Origin: Aulostomus chinensis | Lineage: Eukaryota; Chordata; Actinopteri; Syngnathiformes; Aulostomidae | Direction: 5' to 3' | Assembly (NCBI GenBank): GCA_037954235.1 | Contig: JBBMOA010000001.1 | Coordinates: 29,093,074 to 29,157,073, forward strand | DNA length: 64,000 nucleotides | Part shown: piece after piece, positions 56,937 to 64,000 of the stretch | Numbering within the stretch: position 1 is the stretch's first letter | Layout: every line of letters begins with the position of its first letter | Made by a program: the position numbers and the translations under genes | The notes under the pieces: generated by a model | Database searches by the model: none | What the model saw: only the letters and a program-made list of their open reading frames with translations | Told to the model about the DNA's origin: nothing

Positions 56937-57149
56937 ATAGAGTGGAGGTGAGACCACAACCATGCTCTACAATCAATATTTACATCAAACCAGCAACAAC
57001 TTAACCTGACTAAATATATACATGATTCATGTACATGTAATTAATAAAAGATGATCAACTGTTTTTTAATATAACATTAATTGTTTAACATGAAACGACT
57101 GACTTTTTTAAGAAGAAAAAAAGAAAGAGAACCTGCATCATCACAGCCA

Positions 57150-57645
57150 TGAAGACCTCAACATGGTTGAAGAGAAAGTCTTGGGGTGGATTCTTGTGTT
57201 TTGCAGCATCCTTGATGTGTCTGCATAGAAACATTGGTGTTGTGGACCCACATCCACCAGGAGTGGAGCTCAACCAAGAAGAGCAAGAGGAGAATGTTTG
57301 TGGAGGAGCTGGGAAGTTCCCTGGTCAAGCCACACACTGAGGGAAGGGAACGGACGCCCCGAGACCCAGACGCTGCAGCCTTGCTCAGACACCTGCAGAG
57401 CTCAGCAGCACTCCATCCATGCCATCAGCAACACAGAGAGCATCCACACCAGCGTCCTCCTCAGCAGCCCTGCCTCAACACCAACCAGAACAGCCACAGC
57501 CACAACCCCCTCAGGACCTGGTTCAAGACGAAAGAGGGTCAGGACTGCCCAAGCAGTCGGGACAGCAGGACGGACGGATGGTGCTTCAACTGCAGGAACA
57601 TCTCTGCAGAGAACACACAGAAGTGTCACACATGCATCTGAACAC
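57150..57645 (+). pseudogene. piggyBac-family transposase, C-terminal fragment
   Basis: RRMFVEELGSSLVKPH (about 57290-57345) is the conserved end of the piggyBac catalytic region. Upstream, in a neighbouring frame, VLGWILVFC and WTHIHQEW correspond to the helix before it. Downstream, QDCPSSRDSRT then CFNCRNISAENTQKCHTC (57560-57640) is the cysteine-rich domain that binds the transposon ends. A CREHTEV reading in the next frame, where the family usually has a CxxH-type pair, shows a frameshift inside this domain. The rest of the transposase is absent, and a (CA)n tract replaces its 3' flank. Confidence 0.75.
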
Positions 57646-57660
57646 ACACACACACACACA

Positions 57661-57692
<32 letters not shown>

Positions 57693-57795
57693 GGCACATA
57701 CACACACACACATACACACACACACAGGCACATACACACACACACACACATACACACACACACACACACATACACACACACACACACACACACAT
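57644..57795 (+). repeat. compound (CA)n with TACA and GGCA interruptions
   Basis: About 150 bp of CACACA with regularly spaced CATACA and CAGGCACATA, itself suggesting a ~45-bp internal duplication. Confidence 0.95.
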
Positions 57796-58164
57796 GCATG
57801 TTCTTACACACAGAGACTTTTCCTCTGTTTTTGTTTTTTACTGGTTTTGAACCAGTAACTGGTTTCTGTTGGTTTGATTTGCTTGACTGGTTGTTGTTTG
57901 TTGACCTTCCAAAGCCATATTTTGGGTTCTGGCTTGTTCTGCTTTTCATTTTGTGTTTGTATCAAAGTTCTGTTGCTGAAAAAGAGACTTTTTTCTCTTT
58001 TTCTTGAAGTAAATATATGAGGGTCTAAACTGACCCATAACACCATGGATGTTCCAATAGTTAATGATATTAAAATGAATACTAAATCAAACCAATCCAT
58101 GTCAGAGATGTGTTCTAACACCCTCAGTAACGGTCAGGAAACACAACAACCTTTGACCAACCCT
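57796..58164. other. no recognisable gene
   Basis: An imperfect ACTGGTTTTGAACCAGTAAC inverted repeat occurs near 57840-57860 (TACTGGTTTTGAACCAGTA, a 7-8 bp stem). Otherwise nothing identified. Confidence 0.4.
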
Positions 58165-58650
58165 CTGACGTAAAGTGAGAGCGCAGAGGGGAGAGTCGAG
58201 GCTTGAAGCGCCCCTCCCCCGCTGACGTAAAGTGAGAGCGCAGAGGGGAGAGTCGAGGCTTGAAGCGCCCCTCCCCCGCTGCTCCCTCCCCCTATGTCAG
58301 AGGGGAGAGTCGAGGCTCGAAGCGCCCCTCCCCCGCTGACGTAAAGTGAGAGCGCAGAGGGGAGAGTCGAGGCTCGAAGCGCCCCTCCCCCTCTGACGTA
58401 AAGTGAGAGCGCAGAGGGGAGAGTCGAGGCTCGAAGCGCCCCTCCCCCGCTGCTCCCTCCCCCTATGTCAGAGGGGAGAGTTGAGGCTTGAAGCGCCCCT
58501 CCCCCGCTGACGTAAAGTGACAGTGCAGAGGGGAGAGTCGAGGCTTGAAGCGCCCCTCCCCCTCTGACGTAAAATGAGAGCGCAGAGGGGAGAGTCGAGG
58601 CTTGAAGCGCCCCTCCCCCGCTGCTCTCTCCCCCTGTGTCAGAGGGGAGA
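58165..58650 (+). repeat. 57-bp GC-rich minisatellite with AAB higher-order pattern
   Basis: A units start CTGACGTAAAGTGAGAG at 58165, 58222, 58336, 58393, 58507 and 58564. B units start CTGCTCCCTCCCCCTATGTC near 58279, 58450 and 58621. The order is A-A-B three times, a 171-bp super-period. All share AGAGGGGAGAGTCGAGGCT and AAGCGCCCCTCCCCC. Each A unit carries a CRE-like TGACGTAA. Confidence 0.93.
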
Positions 58651-58822
58651 GCAGAGCAGGTTTTTAGAGTTTTTCATGTGAAAAAGTGTCCTAAACCCCA
58701 GATGTTGTCCAACAGTGGAATGTACCATCATCATTTTGTAGGGATTTGTGTCAGGAATTCAGTGGTGTGTTTTTTGAAGGTGTGGGAGTTTTAGTTTGGA
58801 TGTGACCAGCCTGTGTTTGACA

Positions 58823-58954
58823 GTCTGGACCAGGAGGGGAGACAGCCTGGACCAGGAGGGGAAACAGTCTGGACCAGGAGGGGAGACAGTCTGGACCAGG
58901 AGAGGAGACAGTCTGGACCAGGAGGGGAGACAGTCTGGACCAGGAGGGGAGACA
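58823..58954 (+). repeat. 22-bp minisatellite, six copies
   Basis: CTGGACCAGGAGGGGAGACA repeated at 22-bp spacing with single-base variants. Open frames on both strands here are repeat artefacts. Confidence 0.95.
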
Positions 58955-59214
58955 GCCTCCCCGTGCACTTCCACTGGAGCTGACAGTTCCCAGACAGCAA
59001 CACTGCAGCAGATCTGCTCCAGACCGTGGATGAGATTTGGTACAGACCGTTTGCCAGATCTGCACCGGGGTCTTTATTCACAACGGTCCAATACCGGCAA
59101 CAATATAGATTACTGATCTGGAACGGACTTGGGCCGGTTGTGGCCCAGTACAGTTAAAAACTCAATGACATTTGGTTCAGATCTGGCACAGAGCCATGAT
59201 TCACATCTTACATC
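58955..59214. other. low-identity TGGCCCAG-type repeat remnants
   Basis: GGGCCGGTTGTGGCCCAG and AGATCTGGCAC phrases resemble diffuse fish repeats; no gene. Confidence 0.35.
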
Positions 59215-59660
59215 TGGGCCAAATGTGTACTCAGACAGCACAAAGAAATGCACAAATTGTCTTCAAGAATATTTGTTCTTCAGTTCACATTGAAATCATT
59301 CACTGGTCTCTTTGTCAGCACAACATTCTTTTGGGCTTTTCAAAATAAAATCATTCAAACTTTGTTGCAAACTGTAGTCTTCAAAAATATTTAGGCTTAT
59401 TATTCTATTAACATTTGAAACACACTCTGCTCTCCTTGTCAGCACAACTGAGGTTTGATTTTGTTTTTCAAAATAAAATAATTTTAATTTTCTATTACAA
59501 AGTGCCGTTTTCAAAAAACTTTAGGCATCTTGTTTGGTTCACATTTAAAACACACACTGCTCTCTTTGTCAGCACAACTTTTTATTTTGGCTTTTCAAAA
59601 CAAAATTATTCCGATTTTGTTACAAACTGCAATCTTCAAAAAAATATATATTTCTGGGAC
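59215..59660 (+). repeat. ~125-bp tandem repeat, about 3.5 copies
   Basis: TTGTCAGCACAAC occurs at about 59311, 59435 and 59565 with aligned neighbours (TTTTCAAAATAAAAT, TCTTCAAAAA, CACATTTGAAACACAC). A partial copy lies before the first. Copies are about 75-85% alike by eye. Confidence 0.8.
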
Positions 59661-60214
59661 ACATCATCATTGTCATAACAACCTTTGGCCTACAGTCAAA
59701 AAGATGTCCTGATCCATTCACGTGATCAGAAATCGGGGCCAACCATGTGATTTTTTGAATGATCAGAATCAGGTGAACTAGATCTGATGGGGGACCAGAC
59801 GTCCTCTTTTACCCGGACATGTCTGTTGGAATCTCAAACTTTCAGCACCGTGCGCAGTCAGGAGCGGCACCTGAGGTCACAGACAGACAGAGCACCACAG
59901 CGGCCCAATCACAGCCCTCCAGCAGGCGTGATGATCTTTGGAGAGGGGGCTGGGGGGGGGGGGTTGCTGTTGAGACTCGGCAGGTACCCCTTCTCTGTCT
60001 GGAGCAGGGGAGCCACCACACGGAGCGCCGTCAAGAGCGTACGGACCGTGAGAGCAGCCACACAGAGCGAGGGGTCTCAGTTCAAGCATATTTTGGTGAC
60101 ATTGTTTGATATCATGACTCTCAGTTACTTTAGCAGGACCATCGGGACATGAAATCTTCCTCATCATCCCATATCGACCCTCAACCCCTCACACAGAACC
60201 AGGAGCCCTCAACT
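59661..60214. other. no recognised gene
   Basis: Contains ACGTCCTCTTTTACCCGGAC, a phrase seen in fish interspersed repeats, and a (G)10 run near 59951. Overlapping open frames have no recognised homology. Confidence 0.35.
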
Positions 60215-61925
60215 GAAGGAACCTTTAAAACTGAGAAGTTGGACAGGAAGCATTATTTTGGTGGAATGAACCTTTAAAACTATAAATTAGAAAGTATTTT
60301 GGTGGAACGAACCTTTAAAACTATAAATTAGAAAGTATTTTGGTGGAATGAACCTTTAAAACTATAAATCAGAAAGTATTTTGGTGGAACGAACCTTTAA
60401 AACTATAAATTAGAAAGTATTTTGGTGGAACGAACCTTTAAAACTATAAATTAGAAGGTATTTTGGTGGAACGAACCTTTAAAACTATAAATTAGAAAGT
60501 ATTTTGGTGGAACGAACCTTTAAAACTATAAATTAGAAAGTATTTTGGTGGAACGAACCTTTAAAACTATAAATTAGAAAGTATTTTGGTGGAACGAACC
60601 TTTAAAACTATAAATTAGAAAGTATTTTGGTGGAACGAACCTTTAAAACTATAAATTAGAAGGTATTTTGGTGGAACGAACCTTTAAAACTATAAATTAG
60701 AAAGTATTTTGGTGGAACAAACCTTTAAAACTATAAATTAGAAAGTATTTTGGTGGAACGAACCTTTAAAACTATGAATTAGAAAATATTTTGGTGGAAC
60801 GAACCTTTAAAACTATAAATTAGAAAGTATTTTGGTGGAACAAACCTTTAAAACTATAAATTAGAAAGTATTTTGGTGGAACGAACCTTTAAAACTATGA
60901 ATTAGAAAATATTTTGGTGGAACGAACCTTTAAAACTATAAATTAGAAAGTATTTTGGTGGAACAAACCTTTAAAACTATAAATTAGAAAGTATTTTGGT
61001 GGAACGAACCTTTAAAACTATGAATTAGAAAGTATTTTGGTGGAACAAACCTTTAAAACTATAAATTAGAAAGTATTTTGGTGGAACGAACCTTTAAAAC
61101 TATAAATTAGAAGGTATTTTGGTGGAACGAACCTTTAAAACTATGAATTAGAAAATATTTTGGTGGAACGAACCTTTAAAACTATAAATTAGAAAGTATT
61201 TTGGTGGAACGAACCTTTAAAACTATAAATTAGAAAGTATTTTGGTGGAACGAACCTTTAAAACTATAAATTAGAAGGTATTTTGGTGGAACGAACCTTT
61301 AAAACTATAAATTAGAAAGAATTTTGGTGGAACGAACCTTTAAAACTATAAATTAGAAAGTATTTGGTGGAATGAACCTTTAAAACTATAAATTAGAAAG
61401 TATTTTGGTGGAACGAACCTTTAAAACTATAAATTAGAAAGTATTTTGGTGGAACGAACCTTTAAAACAATAAATTAGAAAGAATTTTGGTGGAATGAAC
61501 CTTTAAAACAATAAATTAGAAAGTATTTGGTGGAATGAACCTTTAAAACTATAAATTAGAAAGTATTTGGTGGAATGAACCTTTAAAACTATAAATTAGA
61601 AAGTATTTGGTGGAATGAACCTTTAAAACTATAAATAAGAAAGTATTTTGGTGGAACAAACCTTTAAAACTATAAATTAGAAAGTATTTTGGTGGAAAGA
61701 ACCTTTAAAACTATAAATTAGAAAGTATTTTGGTGGAATGAACCTTTAAAACTATAAATTAGAAAGTATTTGGTGGAATGAACCTTTAAAACTGTAAATT
61801 AGAAAGTATTTTGGTGGAATGAACCTTTAAAACTATAAATTAGAAAGTATTTTGGTGGAATTGGAATAAACCTTTTATACAGTAGTTAGAAATTAAAGGA
61901 CAGGAAGTAGTATTTTGGTGGAATA
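60215..61925 (+). repeat. 41-bp AT-rich minisatellite, about 40 copies
   Basis: Unit TTTTGGTGGAACGAACCTTT followed by AAAACTATAAATTAGAAAGTA, 41 bp. A few 40-bp units carry TATTTGG instead of TATTTTGG, clustered between 61360 and 61780. Both ends have diverged units containing GGACAGGAAG (60240 and 61899), suggesting that the array grew from the middle. Confidence 0.96.
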
Positions 61926-62339
61926 AACCTTTAATACTACGAGGCAGTGAGCAGCCCACCCAGAAATCGTTTTGGTCGTTTCTGGCCACCCAGGTCTCTC
62001 TGTAACCAGAAACTTTTGCAACTGCTCGAGCTTGTAAATAGTGGTGTGCCTAGTAAATTCGATTGCGTCTTGGGTCTGTGTACGGCTCAGTCTTCCTTCG
62101 GTGAGCCGTGGAGGGAGGTGGTTGTGCTTACGGTACACGCCCCAAGGGTCTAAGTGAACGTAGATTCTCTGGGTGTACGGGTTACAGTGGGTGATAAGGA
62201 GTCCCGGTGTCTCCTGTAGGACGATGACGGAGGGAAGTCCAGTTTGGATTACCTCGTCGTTTCTGATAACTTGGACGTAGAGGAGGATGCCGGAGATCCA
62301 GCGGAGGTTCCTGGGGTCAGACCAGAGTCCACGAACCAT
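61893..62339 (-). CDS. unidentified 148-codon ORF, possible retroelement fragment
   Basis: Starts MVRGLWSDPRNLRWISGILL and continues through ETPGLLITHCNPYTQRIYVH. The last ~20 residues are translated minisatellite flank, so the original C-terminus is lost. Composition is protein-like (aromatic and charged residues evenly spread, no low complexity). It has no introns, no upstream promoter and no family I can name with confidence. A fragment of a fish retroelement protein is the likeliest explanation. Confidence 0.35.
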   Translation of the reverse strand: MVRGLWSDPRNLRWISGILLYVQVIRNDEVIQTGLPSVIVLQETPGLLITHCNPYTQRIYVHLDPWGVYRKHNHLPPRLTEGRLSRTQTQDAIEFTRHTTIYKLEQLQKFLVTERPGWPETTKTISGWAAHCLVVLKVYSTKILLPVL

Positions 62340-62506
62340 TGCAGATAATCAGTATAGAAATGAAAATTTATCTGCTATGTTGAATCACAAAAAAATCTTA
62401 TGAAGTCAACTTTTGCTTCCATCAGTTTACTTTCAATTCCACCCCTTTGTATCAGAAAAAAACCTCATTATATTTAATAATCAGGCTATTTTTTGTTCTT
62501 TTCATT

Positions 62507-62568
62507 TAGCAGAGGATGGTTTTGATCCATAAACCTCTGGGTTATGGGCCCAGCACGCTTCCTCTGCT
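62507..62568 (-). pseudogene. initiator tRNA-Met with 10-nt internal deletion
   Basis: Has 5' AGCAGAG, the anticodon arm GGGCCCATAACCC and 3' CTCTGCTA. The ten bases TGGCGCAGAG between two GCAGAG direct repeats are lost, removing the D-stem 5' strand. T loop also altered (ATCAAAA). Confidence 0.85.
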
Positions 62569-63320
62569 CTACCATTTGTTGAACAGGCCTTGATTTAGGA
62601 GAGCAGGATTGTGACAAGAACAGGATTTTGAGTTTCAAATGTTTCCCAGTTTGGCTCTGCAGCAGGAGGTCTTGTAGAAACAGGGACTGACCTGACACCA
62701 GCTCCCTCTGGAACAATGGTTCATTCATTCATCGGTGCCAGGAGGCCTAAAAACACACAAACACCAACTCAATCCAGGACCTTGGAGCCTAAACTGAAAC
62801 TCCATCACACGGTGGCTCTGCTGGGGCTCCCACAGGTGAGTGAGGCTGAGCTCCAGTCTGCTCTGAGGAGGCAGCAGACATCTGCACCACTCAGAGGTTT
62901 GGTTGGTGTCTTTGACAAAATCCCAACAAACTCAAATCCTGTTGAATCAGGAAGTTCTAGTTGAACTCTCATCCACGTCACATGATCAAGAAAACCTCCT
63001 CTTTCATTCAGACCAGAACAGACAAACATAGAAACATTGTTTCAGCTTCTGATCAAACAATAACATGTTCTTGATTGTTTGTCATGTTCTATTAATCAGA
63101 CTGATGATCTCTGGATGTTCTAGGAGGGGGGTCTGTTTCTGATGAAGCCTGTTTGGTCTGGGGGGGTTAAGATGGTGGGGCTGTTTCAGTTCTAGTGCTG
63201 AAGGCTTTCACCATGACAGTCAGACTCTCCTCTGTCCTTCATGGTCCCTCAAATGTGCAGTGTGGACCTCACACACTGAATTTAGCCTGAAAACTCTTCA
63301 TGAAAAGCAGGTACCTCAGA
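62569..63320. other. no recognised gene
   Basis: Short open frames only; no repeat shared with the rest of the window was noticed. Confidence 0.4.
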
Positions 63321-63394
63321 GTCTCTGTGGCGCAATCGGTCAGCGCGCTCGGCTGTTAACCGAGAGGCTGGTGGTTCGAGCCCACCCAGGGACG
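63321..63394 (+). tRNA. tRNA-Asn (GTT)
   Basis: 74 nt. Acceptor GTCTCTG/CAGGGAC (one T:G), D arm GCGCAATCGGTCAGCGC, anticodon stem CTCGG/CCGAG around CTGTTAA with anticodon 63355-63357, T stem GGTGG/CCACC. Internal promoter boxes canonical. No close TTTT terminator. Probably functional; single copy here. Confidence 0.94.
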
Positions 63395-64000
63395 ATGAAC
63401 AGGCTCTACTGGTGCTTAGGAGTCGCTGTGTTAATGATCTGAATGTGGACGGACAGATTGACCCTCCACAGCAGACTCATGTCACAGATCTCTGGATGAG
63501 ACGCTTCAGTGTTAAATTTAGTCGTCGTGTGTCATGCAGTGTTGAGGAGGCCTGCTGGCTGTGGGTAAAGTGGGGCTCAGAGTTTGTGGAGTCGGCTCTG
63601 GAATGAAGGGGGTCACTGTTTGGTTCTCAGATGCTCCAGCTCAGGTTAGCGAGGTGGTGGAGAAACCAGTGAGAGCTCTGCCAGCTGGAGCCTCTTGGGT
63701 CCTGGGAGGCTTCACTCCTGGAGGTGGAAATGATGAGGAGTTTCAAAATCTGCTCCTCTTTCACGCTGACTTGTTTTCTTGGGTTCCCTCTTTCATTCAT
63801 GTGTGATTTTAGTCTCAGCTCTCTCAACCTGAATGGAGCCAGAACCCATTCTAAAAGAGCTGCTCTTTTAAACTCCTGGAGATCAAGAGGATCCTGCCAT
63901 GTTTGTCCAGGAGACCCACAGCACAACAGTCAGTGAATGGGGATGCAGGCAGGCTTTTAATGGGGGTCATTTGAAGTCCCAAGTCCAGTTGGAGCAGAGG
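63395..64000. other. no recognised gene
   Basis: Open frames on both strands without recognised similarity. Confidence 0.4.

Larger units (their letters stand above)
54270..57027 (-). repeat. large inverted repeat, right arm
   Basis: Reverse complement of 47626-50262; spacer between arms is about 4.0 kb. Contents read left to right: tRNA-His (minus), initiator tRNA-Met (plus), (CA)n, SINE (plus). Confidence 0.9.

Noticed and set aside
57402..57949. Cys-Val and His-Thr rich ORFs
   Set aside because: Pure translation of the (CA)n/(GT)n tract; the same holds at 1065, 32890, 48257 and 56337.
58165..58650. Alpha-satellite because of the 171-bp super-period
   Set aside because: The sequence is GC-rich and unrelated to primate alpha satellite; the number is a coincidence of 3 x 57.
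58751..59116. Proline/tryptophan-rich ORFs of about 100 codons on both strands
   Set aside because: They come from the 22-bp minisatellite; no independent coding evidence.

Overview
The window looks like vertebrate, almost certainly teleost-fish, nuclear DNA. The main reasons are intron-containing eukaryotic genes, a teleost-style C2H2 zinc-finger gene, Ty1/copia, hAT, piggyBac, LINE and tRNA-headed SINE remnants, long (CA/GT)n microsatellites and many eukaryotic tRNA genes. These include an initiator tRNA-Met with its A1:U72 pair. There is no bacterial-style gene organisation. Only two protein genes look potentially functional; most of the rest is repeat.

Layout. 0-2.1 kb: an intact tRNA-Glu(TTC) and pieces of the repeat cassettes that fill the right half. 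2.16-6.23 kb: a decayed Ty1/copia retrotransposon on the minus strand, with a probable 3' LTR but its 5' end cut off where the satellite begins. 6.23-27.84 kb: one 21.6-kb tandem array of a ~43-44 bp monomer (about 500 copies) with higher-order structure, including a near-identical 2,725-bp tandem duplication and a 649-bp one. 28.3-29.45 kb: a frameshifted hAT (ZBED-like) transposase relic. 30.1-32.8 kb: a two-exon C2H2 zinc-finger gene with a CpG-rich promoter region. 33.4-35.1 kb: a retroviral-like fragment (LTR end, primer-binding site matching tRNA-Ser, broken protease). 35.5-37.2 kb: an unrecognised coiled-coil gene with 17 tandem 12-residue repeats and a hydrophobic C-terminus.

37.8-57 kb is a mosaic of duplicated and inverted cassettes carrying tRNA genes (Ala, initiator Met, Leu, Gln, His), SINEs, LINE pieces and microsatellites. 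Two ~2.7-kb inverted arms (47.6-50.3 and 54.3-57.0 kb) flank a 4-kb spacer. 57.15-57.65 kb holds the end of a piggyBac transposase; 58.2-61.9 kb holds four more minisatellites (57, 22, ~125 and 41 bp periods); 62-64 kb has an unidentified ORF, a deleted initiator-Met copy and an intact tRNA-Asn(GTT).

The genes do not form a pathway. The themes are (i) repeat expansion at several scales and (ii) a tRNA cluster spreading by segmental duplication and inversion, with some copies intact and others decaying. Most striking are the satellite, the complementary decay of tRNA copies across duplicated cassettes, and the protein with a tandem array of S-P-L-R motifs.
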